From assembly GCA_021324335.1 (NCBI GenBank), contig JAJPJH010000084.1, positions 1 to 56,823 on the forward strand: 56,823 nt of DNA. The letters are read 5' to 3'. This document shows, piece by piece, positions 25,886 through 35,237 of this stretch. How positions within the stretch are numbered: position 1 is the stretch's first letter; each line of letters begins with the position of its first letter. A program made the position numbers and the translations under genes. The stretch is from Gammaproteobacteria bacterium. Its GTDB lineage: Bacteria; Pseudomonadota; Gammaproteobacteria; DSM-16500. Below the pieces are notes generated by a model. It saw only the letters and a list, made by a program, of their open reading frames with translations. It had not been told where the DNA came from and ran no database searches.

Positions 25886-26797
25886 TCACACATTTATCTT
25901 TATTAGCTCAAGCGATATATTTTCAGGCGGCTCCTCTTCCCACAAGCTAATTACATACCCTCCTAAACCAGCGCCTGTTGGTTTCACTGCAATGGCACCT
26001 AAATTATACAAATAATCGATATGATGTTGTAGTTCTGGCAGGATTAATCCCCACTCTTCAAAGCAATGTTTAGCTTGTTCAATACCCGAAACTAGCATGG
26101 GGAGACCTTCTTTCTGATTTTTCTGCAACGCCTCTTCAATCATAAAAACACTTTCTTGCATTTCATCATTAATATGCTTGGCTAAGTTAGGATGTGCTTT
26201 TCTAAAAGTATTAACTTTATTAATTGCAACATCCGTCATTTTTGTTTCTCCTGAATAGGAGAGATAAAGTTTTGGTTTCCATTTTGCAGTAATTTCATAC
26301 CGTTTATTACCTAATTTTTCAAAATGAAGCAAATGATTAGAAATCGCACCAGCGATATCAACACCACTACTTTTTCCATGAAATTTATCTTCAAGCTGAT
26401 GTGCAAAAGGAAATAATTTAGCCTTATTCAACCAATGTTTCCATATTAACCACCTTGTAATCACTACACAAAGTGCTGCTGAAAATCCTAATCCTACGCC
26501 CATTTCAATATTATTATGAAAAGAAAATTTACCATGCATAGGGTAGGATTCTTTATGCAGATTTTGTAATCCTTTCTGTAAAGCTCCCCAAAATAAAGTT
26601 AAAAATACTTCTTCATAGGGTAAATTACTTATCACTTCAATTTCATTTTCAGCTTCTTGATAAGAAAGCGTGATTGATTTGTTCATGACGGGTAAAACGA
26701 GGGCGGGATTTCCATAGAGCACAGAATGCTCGCCTGCTAAAATACATTTCGCGTGTGCAGATGTTTGAAAAAAAGTGTTATTTATAGCTTGGCTCAT
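25886..26797 (-). CDS. mvk: Mevalonate kinase (GHMP family)
   Basis: Phosphorylates mevalonate to 5-phosphomevalonate. GHMP motif 1 ASAHAKCILAGEHSVLYGNPAL gives the mevalonate-kinase-type G-E-H-x-V-x-x-G. Motif 2 is GVGLGFSAALCV (usual GLGSSA; here F for S). KSSGVDIAGAIS carries the catalytic Asp region, and motif 3 is KPTGAGLGGYVIS. 303 residues. It follows the acyl-activating enzyme-patatin gene by 48 nt on the same strand and is followed by asd. With HMG-CoA synthase and reductase in the locus the identity is well supported; the altered motif 2 is worth noting. Confidence 0.9.
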   Translation of the reverse strand: MSQAINNTFFQTSAHAKCILAGEHSVLYGNPALVLPVMNKSITLSYQEAENEIEVISNLPYEEVFLTLFWGALQKGLQNLHKESYPMHGKFSFHNNIEMGVGLGFSAALCVVITRWLIWKHWLNKAKLFPFAHQLEDKFHGKSSGVDIAGAISNHLLHFEKLGNKRYEITAKWKPKLYLSYSGETKMTDVAINKVNTFRKAHPNLAKHINDEMQESVFMIEEALQKNQKEGLPMLVSGIEQAKHCFEEWGLILPELQHHIDYLYNLGAIAVKPTGAGLGGYVISLWEEEPPENISLELIKINV

Positions 26798-26845
26798 AAG
26801 ATACTCTCCATTCTAATTATAGCACAGAGAGCAAAATAATTTTTA

Positions 26846-29770
26846 TTACTCAGAGGTTTGAGTGTCATCGCCTAAAAATTCATAAAAATCAATTGTTGGC
26901 TTTCTGCCTAAATGATCAAAATTAATTTTTAACCAATTATCGGCAGTAATTCTTCCTAAATCATATAGATGACTAATAAAATCCCAACACCAATTATATT
27001 TATTAATTAATGTAAACTGATTCATGATTTCATCTGAACGAATAATATGAATATATCTTTTTTTCATCATTTCTTGATATTCCTCTTTTATCCAGCCTTT
27101 ATCAATTATTTTGCTGATAAAAGCAATCACGCGTAATTCACGTAGTAAAGAAGAATTAAAACTAATTTCATTAATACGATTAGTAATATCAGTTGAGCTA
27201 ATTGGGACGGTATCTCTGATAATAGGATTATTATGAATGATGACAATATCATTTACTTTCGAATGATAAATCAAAGGAAAGATAGGAGGATTTCCCAAAA
27301 AACCTCCATCCCAATAATACTCTCCATCTATTTCTACAGCCTGAAAAAGATTAGGCAAACAAGCAGAAGCAATAATAGTATCAAGGGTTATCTCAGAATT
27401 TTCAAATATTTTTAACATACCGGTTTTAACGTTTGTTGCACAAAGGAATAATTTGATCTTATTGTGTCGATGTAGTTTTTTAAAATCAATTCTGTCCGAT
27501 AAAACTAAACGAAGCAAATTAAAATTTAAAGGATTTAAAATATAAGGTGAAAAATTTCGTATAAAAAAATCAAACCATAGAAATGAAGATTGAGCGAACA
27601 TGTCATTTGCAAGAAAAGTACCGCTATTACCAGACCAGAAGGAACGAATCGGGCTATAATAAGCTCCGTAAGAAGATAACGTTCTCCAAAAATCTCGTAA
27701 GGCATTGCGGGCACCTTGATGTCCACCTTGTTGCATACCTTGCGCCAACACAATTGCATTCACACTCCCGGCGCTAGTGGCAGAAATAGCATCAATTTCA
27801 AGTTGCTCATTTTCTAAAAACTTATCTAAAATTCCCCACGTATAAGCGCCATACGCCCCTCCTCCTTGCAAGGCAAGGCAAATCTTTTTTTTAGCTTTAT
27901 TCTTGATGATTTTTTTTCGGCTCGGCGTGGGCTCATACTGTTCTCTTAAGATTCTACGCATTACCTTATTTGAAACTGTTCTCGGTAAACATTCCACCAT
28001 TACCACGTCATGGATTTTAAATAAAGGATTCAGATCGTGTTTAATGGCATTTTGCATATCTTTTTTTAACTGGTTAACATCAAATGTCTCGGTTAATTTA
28101 GGTACGGCATAAATAATTAATTGACTAGGCCCACCATTTACGGGTTGTATGGCAACTGCAGCTACTTCGCTGATATAAGGAATCGTATTCAAAACAGATT
28201 CAATCTCTGCTGAGCTGATTTTAATTCCATTTAAATTCATCGTATCATCGACACGTCCATGTATACGATAAAAGCCATTCGCACATTGCTCCACGTAATC
28301 ACCGTGCCGACGTAGTATTTTACCTGATGATAATCTTGGCATATGAGCATAATAAATTTCGTGATGATTTTTGTTTAATAATTTGGTGGATAACCCAATA
28401 GAAGGTGGGATTAAAGCGACTTCTCCATTATCTGAAATCCGTCCTTGTTCATCAATGATGGCAAAATCAATCCCTAAAGCAGGCGTGGTAAAAGTCGCCG
28501 GCGCTAAAGGTTGAATCAAGGTACTGGTAATATAAGCGCCACCAATTTCAGTTCCTCCACAATATTCTATAACAGGCCGATGATGAGCCAAGGAAGAAAG
28601 ATATTCTACGTCATTAGCGTGAGAACATTCACCTGTCGAGCAAAACAATTTAATAGCATGCCAATCTAATCCTTCCATACATTTTGAATGTCGCCAATTT
28701 TTTACTAAACTGGGTGTAATAGCTAAAATAGTAATTTCATTATTCTGAATAAATTGACCGAACTCTCTATTATTATAAGAGCCATCATAAATGGCCATGG
28801 TAGCTTGATTGAAAAAAGTTGCATACATTAACCATGAGCCCATCATCCACCCTAAGCTGGTTGGGCAACAGAGGATATCATCCGATTGAATATTAAGATG
28901 AAAGTAAGCATCACTACCGCATTTAATAGGTGTAATATGAGTCCAAGGAATAGCTTTAGGTTCGCCGGTTGTGCCGGATGAAAATAAAATATTCGTTTCC
29001 TCTTCTGGATCACAGGAAACAGCAGTAAGTTGATCATTTTTATCTAAGAAATCATTCCACCCCATATCTTGTTGTCGAATGGATACAGCTAATCTTTCTT
29101 TAGCTGGAAGGACAATAGTAAAAGGAGCATTGGCATCAATGATTTTCTCATAAAGTGGAATATGTTTATTTTGGTGAATAATTTGATCTTGTGTGAAGAT
29201 AATTTTTACATTTGCGATCCGTAGGCGTGACGCAATTTCGGGTGCTGCAAAACTCTCTGCAATAGAAACAACACAACAACCTGCTTTAATAATACCTAAA
29301 TAAATTGCGATCGCTTCTTTACTCATGGGCATACTAATGCCTACGCGATCGCCTCGCTTCAGATAATGATGTATCGTATTTGCAACACGATTAGAAAGTT
29401 TATTTAATTCACCATAGGTAGTTTTTTTAAGAACACCTTCGCTGGTTTGTTCGATAATCGCAATGGCTGCTTCATTGGCATGAAAGCAACTATTTGCAAT
29501 ATTGAGTTTGGAATCAGGAAACCAATAAGGAAATTCAATGCCTTTGGATAAATCAACAACCTTACTATAAGGTTTATCAAAAACAATATTAAGTTTTGTA
29601 GTGATCATCTGCCAGAATTCAGGGTAATGTGCGGTCGACCATTGATGGAATGTCACATAATCTTTAAAACCCAGTTGATTCATGGACTTCCAAATATTGG
29701 TTGTTTTAATAAATTCCTCATCCGGGAACCATACTGGCAGAGAGTCGGGGATAAATTGTTTTTTATTCAT
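26846..29770 (-). CDS. Acyl-activating enzyme-patatin fusion
   Basis: 974 residues in two parts. Residues 1-~620 form an ANL acyl/acetoacetyl-CoA synthetase-like enzyme resembling plant AAE17/18. They carry SSGTTGEPKAIPWTH (264-278), GWMMGSWLMYATF, STGECSHANDVEYL, YCGGTEIGGAYI, LRRHGDYVEQ, GRVDDTMNLNGIK and the catalytic Lys in SNKVMRRILRE. Residues ~627-974 form a patatin phospholipase: GGGAYGAY oxyanion hole (636-643), Ser nucleophile S666 in ATSAGS (the usual G before T is A) and Asp D821 in DGGFLG. The fusion would release a fatty acid from lipid and activate it to a CoA thioester in one protein. It heads the mvk-asd unit and is divergent from mvaS. The substrate is not known. Confidence 0.82.
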   Translation of the reverse strand: MNKKQFIPDSLPVWFPDEEFIKTTNIWKSMNQLGFKDYVTFHQWSTAHYPEFWQMITTKLNIVFDKPYSKVVDLSKGIEFPYWFPDSKLNIANSCFHANEAAIAIIEQTSEGVLKKTTYGELNKLSNRVANTIHHYLKRGDRVGISMPMSKEAIAIYLGIIKAGCCVVSIAESFAAPEIASRLRIANVKIIFTQDQIIHQNKHIPLYEKIIDANAPFTIVLPAKERLAVSIRQQDMGWNDFLDKNDQLTAVSCDPEEETNILFSSGTTGEPKAIPWTHITPIKCGSDAYFHLNIQSDDILCCPTSLGWMMGSWLMYATFFNQATMAIYDGSYNNREFGQFIQNNEITILAITPSLVKNWRHSKCMEGLDWHAIKLFCSTGECSHANDVEYLSSLAHHRPVIEYCGGTEIGGAYITSTLIQPLAPATFTTPALGIDFAIIDEQGRISDNGEVALIPPSIGLSTKLLNKNHHEIYYAHMPRLSSGKILRRHGDYVEQCANGFYRIHGRVDDTMNLNGIKISSAEIESVLNTIPYISEVAAVAIQPVNGGPSQLIIYAVPKLTETFDVNQLKKDMQNAIKHDLNPLFKIHDVVMVECLPRTVSNKVMRRILREQYEPTPSRKKIIKNKAKKKICLALQGGGAYGAYTWGILDKFLENEQLEIDAISATSAGSVNAIVLAQGMQQGGHQGARNALRDFWRTLSSYGAYYSPIRSFWSGNSGTFLANDMFAQSSFLWFDFFIRNFSPYILNPLNFNLLRLVLSDRIDFKKLHRHNKIKLFLCATNVKTGMLKIFENSEITLDTIIASACLPNLFQAVEIDGEYYWDGGFLGNPPIFPLIYHSKVNDIVIIHNNPIIRDTVPISSTDITNRINEISFNSSLLRELRVIAFISKIIDKGWIKEEYQEMMKKRYIHIIRSDEIMNQFTLINKYNWCWDFISHLYDLGRITADNWLKINFDHLGRKPTIDFYEFLGDDTQTSE

Positions 29771-29833
29771 AGAAATCCAGTTAAAACGTTAAAACTAGAG
29801 TTCCCTGTTTTTAGAATAGCACATAATTATTAA

Positions 29834-29847
29834 TGCTATACTTATAA
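29834..29847 (+). promoter_or_regulatory. Extended -10-like motif upstream of mvaS
   Basis: TGCTATACTTATAA combines an extended -10 (TGnTATACT) with an overlapping TATAAT. The same 14-nt pattern with one difference (TGCTATTCTTATAA) occurs at 39422-39435 before ppsA. The -35 is weak. Confidence 0.4.
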
Positions 29848-29893
29848 TCATTCAATATAAATTTTAATAATTTAATAAAGAGGGGTGATAATA

Positions 29894-31000
29894 ATGAAAA
29901 ATCAAAAAGTTGGTATCGCGTCTCTTGGCTTGCATTTTCCTCAACTAGCTATGTCCATGGAAGAATTAGCAAAATTAAGACATGTGGATCCGAATAAATT
30001 TTTAACTGGGTTAGGCTGCGATAAAATGGCACTCTGTCCAGAGGGTTATAATATCGTGGATTTAGCAGCAGATGCTGCCCAACGGGCTTTATCACGATGG
30101 AATGGCGATTTGAAAGATATTGCTATGATTGCTACTGGCACAGAAAGTGCTATCGATATGAGCCGGCCCTTGAGTGCATGGGTTGCTGAAAAATTAGGGT
30201 TGCAAGGCAATATTCGTTCCTATGAAGTCAAGCACGCCTGTTACGGCGGAACACTGGCAGTTCGTCAGGCAGTCGAATGGTTAATGGCAGGTGTCGCACC
30301 TCAAAAAGCAGCGTTAATTATTGCAGCCGATATTTCACTTTATACACCTGGTGAACCTTCTGAAGCCACACAAGGGGCAGGAGCGGTTGCACTTATCATA
30401 GAAAAAGATAGACCTTTGATAGCAGAAATTGATCCGATTTCTTATCCCTGGAGTAAACCTGCTTTCGACTTTTGGCGACCAGTAGGTCGAGCTCACCCTT
30501 TGGTTGAAGGTCAATTCAGTTTACATTGTTATGAAGAAGCAACTAGAGAATGCTTTCAAGCTCTAACACAGGGTAAAGATGCAGCCGAAGTGTTTAATCA
30601 ATTTGTTGCTATGTGTTTCCATACCCCCTTCCCTAAAATGGTCAAGAAAGCATTTTTTGTACTAGGTAGAATGTATGGTTGGGAAGAGGAAGTAATTGAA
30701 AAAATGTATGCTACGAAAGTCGATCCGACGATGCGATGGAATCGACTTTGTGGGAATGCTTATACTGCAGGACTTTGGATTGCTGTTGCAAGTATCCTAT
30801 GTGGTATGCCACCCGGAAAAGCGATTAGCGCCTTTTCTTATGGTTCAGGTTGTGGAGCAGAACTACTCACTTTAAAATCAGGAGTATTAGCAGAACAAGC
30901 AGCATGGGCTAAAGATGTGGAAATGGATTTGATGAAACGTCGATACTTGGATGCAAACAGTTATGAGGAATTAAGAAAAAAGCAATTACATGAAGGATAA
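29894..31000 (+). CDS. mvaS: Hydroxymethylglutaryl-CoA synthase
   Basis: Condenses acetyl-CoA with acetoacetyl-CoA to give HMG-CoA. Thiolase-like fold with nucleophile Cys in YEVKHACYGGT, catalytic Glu region around ATGTESAIDMSRP, TQGAGAVALII, the His in CFHTPFPKM, and the conserved SYGSGCGAELL. 368 residues. The start is set at ATG 29894, 8 nt after GAGGGG; an in-frame GTG nine bases earlier would overlap that site. It heads a tight operon mvaS-ispA-GHMP kinase-IDI fusion. Confidence 0.95.
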   Translation: MKNQKVGIASLGLHFPQLAMSMEELAKLRHVDPNKFLTGLGCDKMALCPEGYNIVDLAADAAQRALSRWNGDLKDIAMIATGTESAIDMSRPLSAWVAEKLGLQGNIRSYEVKHACYGGTLAVRQAVEWLMAGVAPQKAALIIAADISLYTPGEPSEATQGAGAVALIIEKDRPLIAEIDPISYPWSKPAFDFWRPVGRAHPLVEGQFSLHCYEEATRECFQALTQGKDAAEVFNQFVAMCFHTPFPKMVKKAFFVLGRMYGWEEEVIEKMYATKVDPTMRWNRLCGNAYTAGLWIAVASILCGMPPGKAISAFSYGSGCGAELLTLKSGVLAEQAAWAKDVEMDLMKRRYLDANSYEELRKKQLHEG

Positions 31001-31017
31001 GCCAAAATGGAGGTAAT

Positions 31018-31908
31018 ATGGAAATACAATCCTACCTAAAAAAATGCCAAGCTCGGATTAATACGGTATTGACTAAAAAAATATTGCCCGCTTCATCAAA
31101 ACAGCCCTCTCATTTACATCGCGCGATGCGTTATGCAGTTTTAAATGGCGGTAAACGTTTGCGCTCTGCTTTAATTTATGCAACAGGCGAATCATTAGGG
31201 GTTCACACCGCTACGCTTGACTACTTATGTGCAGCAATTGAATTAATACATGCGTTTTCTTTAATTCATGATGATTTACCTGCCCTAGATAATGATGATT
31301 TACGCCGTGGCAAACCTTCTTGTCATATAGCTTTTGGTGAGGCGACTGCTATTTTAGCAGGTGATGCATTACAATCCCTCGCTTTTGAGCAATTAGCAAA
31401 AATAGATGGAAAAAAAATATTACCTGACAATAAAATTCAAATGGTAAATGTATTAGCTCGCGCAATAGGTTCATTAGGAATGATTGGAGGAGAAGAATTA
31501 GATATAAAAATGGTAAATAAAAATATCACACTAGAGAAATTAAAAAGATGTTATAAATTAAAAACAGGCTGCTTATTAAGCGCCTGTGTTTTACTTGTTG
31601 CGCTGGCTGCAAATTGTCGAAAGAAAACTCTTCTTAACCTTGAAAAGTTTGGTTACTCTCTCGGCATTGCATTTCAAATTCATGATGATCTCATTGGTAT
31701 TAAATCAGATACTAAAACGTTAGGTAAGCAACAAGACGCTGATGCGATGCGGCATAAACCTACTTACCCTAGTTTGATCGGTCTTAAAAAAGCAGAAAAA
31801 GAAGAAGCTGTAGTTTTTCGAAAAGCGCTAGTTTATTTAAAAAAAGCTGGAATCAAATCAGCTAAATTAGTTGCTCTTGCTTCTTATATTATTGAGAGAA
31901 ATAATTAA
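31018..31908 (+). CDS. ispA: Short-chain polyprenyl diphosphate synthase
   Basis: Condenses IPP with DMAPP to geranyl and farnesyl diphosphate. FARM: AFSLIHDDLPALDNDDLRRGKPSCH, almost the E. coli IspA motif, with small residues before it, typical of short-chain products. SARM: IHDDLIGIKSDTKTLGK, D-D-x-x-x-x-x-x-D in place of the usual DDxxD spacing with Gly before K. 296 residues. GGAGG precedes the ATG. It overlaps the next gene by 1 nt. Its product is the donor for UbiA-type prenyltransferases such as EboC further along. Confidence 0.92.
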   Translation: MEIQSYLKKCQARINTVLTKKILPASSKQPSHLHRAMRYAVLNGGKRLRSALIYATGESLGVHTATLDYLCAAIELIHAFSLIHDDLPALDNDDLRRGKPSCHIAFGEATAILAGDALQSLAFEQLAKIDGKKILPDNKIQMVNVLARAIGSLGMIGGEELDIKMVNKNITLEKLKRCYKLKTGCLLSACVLLVALAANCRKKTLLNLEKFGYSLGIAFQIHDDLIGIKSDTKTLGKQQDADAMRHKPTYPSLIGLKKAEKEEAVVFRKALVYLKKAGIKSAKLVALASYIIERNN

Positions 31909-32807
31909 TGAAAACATTAACTATCTCCGTTCCTAGTAAAACTTTTTTGTTAGGAGAATATGTGGCCTTAAAAGGCGAGCTTACCCTTTTATTATCAAGT
32001 GAGCCTCGATTTAAATTAATTGTAAAACCACATGTTCAAAATTCATTAGTCATGGAGGGGATTCATCCTGACAGCCCTGGTGGCCGTTTAATTTATTCTC
32101 GGGCTGATTTTTATCAACAATACCATATTCAATTTATCGATCCTTACCAAGGTTTAGGCGGCTTTGGCGCATCGAGTGCCCAATTTTTGATGTTAACAGC
32201 GCTTTATTGTTATGCTCATTCCCTTCCCATTAATGATACTGAACTATTAGCGAGCTACATGGAATTAGCTTGGTCAGGAGAAGGTATACCGCCCAGTGGA
32301 GCCGATTTGATTGCTCAACTTTATGGCAGTCTCTGTCTGTATCATAAATCAAAAAGCAAGATTGCTATTTTTTCGTGGCCATTTTCTCATATTGATTATG
32401 GTTTGATTCATACTGGTCATAAACTTGCGACTCATCATTATTTAAAACAATCCATTCATTTTGACGTAGAACCTTTGGAAAAAATTGTTGTCCAAGGCAT
32501 TATGGCTTTGGAGAAAAGCGATAGCAAAGAATTTATTCAAGCAATTAATCATTATGCGGATGCTTTAAAAATGCAAGATTTAATTCAACCCACTACCCAA
32601 ACTATTCTCCAACTTTTATTAACACACCCCGATATTTATGCGGCAAAAGGTTGTGGCGCACTAGGAACAGATGTGATATTTATTTTGTTTAACAGGAAAA
32701 AACAAAAAGATATTCTTAATTGGATTAAAGATAATAAACTCTATTTAATAACCTATGGACACGAAGTGTCAAATGGAATTGAAATAGGAGAATCAATATG
32801 CCAATAA
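31908..32807 (+). CDS. GHMP kinase, probable phosphomevalonate kinase
   Basis: Motif 1 VPSKTFLLGEYVALKG, motif 2 GLGGFGASSAQFL and motif 3 GCGALGTDVIFIL mark a GHMP kinase. The first motif looks like the phosphomevalonate kinase (A-P-G-K-L-x-x-x-G-E-Y) more than mevalonate kinase. AWSGEGIPPSGADLIAQLYGS corresponds to the catalytic Asp loop. 299 residues. The start overlaps the ispA stop by 1 nt and the end overlaps the IDI fusion by 10 nt. A mevalonate diphosphate decarboxylase or mevalonate-3-kinase relative cannot be excluded. Confidence 0.7.
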   Translation: MKTLTISVPSKTFLLGEYVALKGELTLLLSSEPRFKLIVKPHVQNSLVMEGIHPDSPGGRLIYSRADFYQQYHIQFIDPYQGLGGFGASSAQFLMLTALYCYAHSLPINDTELLASYMELAWSGEGIPPSGADLIAQLYGSLCLYHKSKSKIAIFSWPFSHIDYGLIHTGHKLATHHYLKQSIHFDVEPLEKIVVQGIMALEKSDSKEFIQAINHYADALKMQDLIQPTTQTILQLLLTHPDIYAAKGCGALGTDVIFILFNRKKQKDILNWIKDNKLYLITYGHEVSNGIEIGESICQ

Positions 32808-35161
32808 CATGTGTGCCGCATACAAATGAAAATATTATTTTAGTTGATGCTGAAGATAATCAAATAGGTGAAATTGAGAAAATCACAGCTCATGAATACG
32901 GCATGCTACATCGGGCATTTTCCGTTTTTATTTTTCGTAAACGGAATAATAAGCTTGAGTGTTTATTGCAACAACGTAGTATTAAAAAATATCATTCAAG
33001 GGGATTGTGGAGTAATACTTGCTGTAGTCATCCGCATCCAAATGAAAATGTTATTGAATCGGCTGAGAAAAAATTAAAAGAAGAAATGGGAATTGAAGCT
33101 AAATTAAGTTATGCAGGAAAATTTCATTATATTGCTCCATTAGAACATGGTCTAACAGAAAATGAGATAGATCGCGTACTAATCGGTTATTATGATGCAG
33201 AAGATATTCCAATCAATTTAGAAGAAGCACAAGCTTACCGTTGGATAGAAATTGACGACTTAAAAAAAGACGTAGAACTTCACCCTGAGAAATATACTTA
33301 TTGGTTTAAACCCGCCTTAGAAATTGCTATTAACTCTATCACTTTGCCCGCATGGTCTCCTGATAATCGTTTCATTCAAACAACGAATCTTTGGCAATTG
33401 ATGGATCATCTAGGATATAAAGATTATCAAGAATTTTATCGTTGGTCTGTGACACATTATGCTGATTTTTGGCAGCTAATGGTGAAAACATTAGCGATTG
33501 TTTTTGATAAGCCTTATAAGGCAATTATTGATTTATCAGAAGGCGTAGAATTACCTTATTGGTTTACGGGCGCCAAATTAAATATAGCTAATAGTTGTTT
33601 TCATGCAGATAAAACCGCGATCGCGATTATTGAGCAAACGAACGAAGGTATTCTTAAGAAAACCACTTATGATGAACTAAATAAACTATCTAATCGTGTT
33701 GCAAACAGCATACGTCGTTATCTTAAGATGGGTGATAGCGTCGCCCTTATTATGCCGATGAGTAAAGAAGCTGTTGCAATCTATTTAGGTATCATTAAAG
33801 CAGGATGTTCCGTGATTTCTATTGCAGAGAGTTTTTCTACCTCTGAAATAACAACGCGATTACAGATTGCCAATGCAAAAGCAGTTTTAACACAAGATCA
33901 GATTATTCATCATGATAAGCATTTACCCTTATATGAAAAAATCATCGATGCTAATACTCCTTTTACCATTGTGCTTCCCACTGAGAAAACGCTATGTTGC
34001 TCACTTCGTCAGCAAGATATGGTTTGGGATAATTTCTTAGATAAAAATGATCAATTTACTGTTGTTTCCTGTGACCCAGCAGATAATATTAATATTTTAT
34101 TTTCATCTGGCACAACTGATGAACCTAAAGCTATTCCTTGGACTCATACCACCCCGATTAAATGCGGCAGTGATGCTTATCTATATCAAAATATTAAATC
34201 AGGAGATGTTTTGTGTTGGCCGACGAGTTTAGGCTGGATGATGGGGCCTTGGTCTATTTTTGCAGCTTTTCTTAATCGGGCAACGCTTGCACTTTATTCT
34301 GGCCTCCCGACTGGAAGAGAGTTTGGTCAATTTATCGAAGCAGCGAAAGTGACTATTTTAGGTGTGGTACCCACGTTAGTAAAAAATTGGCGACATTCAA
34401 AATGTATGGAAGGATTAAATTGGAATAGTATAAAAATATTTAGTTCTACAGGTGAATGTTCCCAACCTGACGATATGCTTTATCTTTCTTCACTTGCAAA
34501 TTATCGACCAGTCATTGAATATTGTGGAGGAACAGAAATTGGTGGCGCTTATATTACCAGCACATTAATCCAACCTATCCTCCCTAGTACGTTTAATACT
34601 CCTGCTTTAGGTTTATATTTTTGTATTCTGGATGAACAAGGTAAACTTTCACACAATGGTGAAGTCGCCTTAATTCCACCTTCTATTGGACTTTCTACTA
34701 AGCTTCTAAATAAAAATCACCATGAGGTTTATTATGCTCATATGCCGCAACTTCCTTCTGGAAAATATTTACGACGGCATGGCGATCAAGTAGAACAATG
34801 CGCAAATGGTTTATATCGTTTACATGGACGTGTTGATGATACGATGAATTTAAGCGGCATCAAAACCAGTTCTGCTGAAATTGAATTAGTGTTGGGTAAA
34901 TTAGCTAGTATACGTGAAGTAGCAGCGATTGCCGTCAATCCTAAACAAGGAGGTCCTAGCCAATTAGTGATTTATGTCGTACCTCACACTTCCGCTACAC
35001 TGGATAAACATCAACTCAAAATGGAGATGCAACATGCAATAAAAAAACATCTTAATCCTTTATTTAAAATACACGATGTAGTGATAGTTGATCATTTACT
35101 ACGAACTGCTTCAAATAAAGTGATACGAAGAACATTAAGAAGTCATTATCAAGAAGAATAA
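32798..35161 (+). CDS. Isopentenyl-diphosphate isomerase (type I)-acyl-activating enzyme fusion
   Basis: 787 residues. Residues 1-~178 are a Nudix-type IDI: LVDAEDNQIGEIEK, LHRAFSVFIF, WSNTCCSHPHPNENVIESAEKKLKEEMGIEA (Cys75/76 and the Nudix Glu helix), and LTENEIDRVLIG. This domain interconverts IPP and DMAPP. Residues ~184-787 are an acyl-activating enzyme paralogous to the patatin-fused one, with the same LGWMMG, STGECSQPDDM, GGTEIGGAY, LRRHGDQVEQ and SNKVIRR motifs. Here the P-loop reads SSGTTDEPK: the invariant Gly is Asp441 (GAT at 34118-34120), so ATP handling may be impaired or altered. IDI-CoA ligase fusions are unknown to me. It overlaps the GHMP kinase gene by 10 nt. Confidence 0.85.
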   Translation: MPITCVPHTNENIILVDAEDNQIGEIEKITAHEYGMLHRAFSVFIFRKRNNKLECLLQQRSIKKYHSRGLWSNTCCSHPHPNENVIESAEKKLKEEMGIEAKLSYAGKFHYIAPLEHGLTENEIDRVLIGYYDAEDIPINLEEAQAYRWIEIDDLKKDVELHPEKYTYWFKPALEIAINSITLPAWSPDNRFIQTTNLWQLMDHLGYKDYQEFYRWSVTHYADFWQLMVKTLAIVFDKPYKAIIDLSEGVELPYWFTGAKLNIANSCFHADKTAIAIIEQTNEGILKKTTYDELNKLSNRVANSIRRYLKMGDSVALIMPMSKEAVAIYLGIIKAGCSVISIAESFSTSEITTRLQIANAKAVLTQDQIIHHDKHLPLYEKIIDANTPFTIVLPTEKTLCCSLRQQDMVWDNFLDKNDQFTVVSCDPADNINILFSSGTTDEPKAIPWTHTTPIKCGSDAYLYQNIKSGDVLCWPTSLGWMMGPWSIFAAFLNRATLALYSGLPTGREFGQFIEAAKVTILGVVPTLVKNWRHSKCMEGLNWNSIKIFSSTGECSQPDDMLYLSSLANYRPVIEYCGGTEIGGAYITSTLIQPILPSTFNTPALGLYFCILDEQGKLSHNGEVALIPPSIGLSTKLLNKNHHEVYYAHMPQLPSGKYLRRHGDQVEQCANGLYRLHGRVDDTMNLSGIKTSSAEIELVLGKLASIREVAAIAVNPKQGGPSQLVIYVVPHTSATLDKHQLKMEMQHAIKKHLNPLFKIHDVVIVDHLLRTASNKVIRRTLRSHYQEE

Positions 35162-35171
35162 TTCTTTCATA

Positions 35172-35200
35172 TTGACATCATTTTTCTGAGATATTAGTCT
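35172..35200 (+). promoter_or_regulatory. Possible promoter before the kelch gene
   Basis: A perfect -35 TTGACA at 35172-35177 in the 76-nt gap; 17 nt later the -10 is TAGTCT, which matches only half the consensus. The gap is long enough for separate transcription. Confidence 0.3.
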
Positions 35201-35237
35201 GTAATTATTCATCTAGGAAGAATAAAGGATTCAACAC

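Noticed and set aside
25886..26797. Mevalonate diphosphate decarboxylase instead of kinase
   Set aside because: The GEHSVLYG motif is the mevalonate kinase motif 1, and MVD lacks this motif.
29885..29893. Upstream GTG start of HMG-CoA synthase
   Set aside because: It lies within the ribosome binding site region and the ATG at 29894 has ideal spacing.
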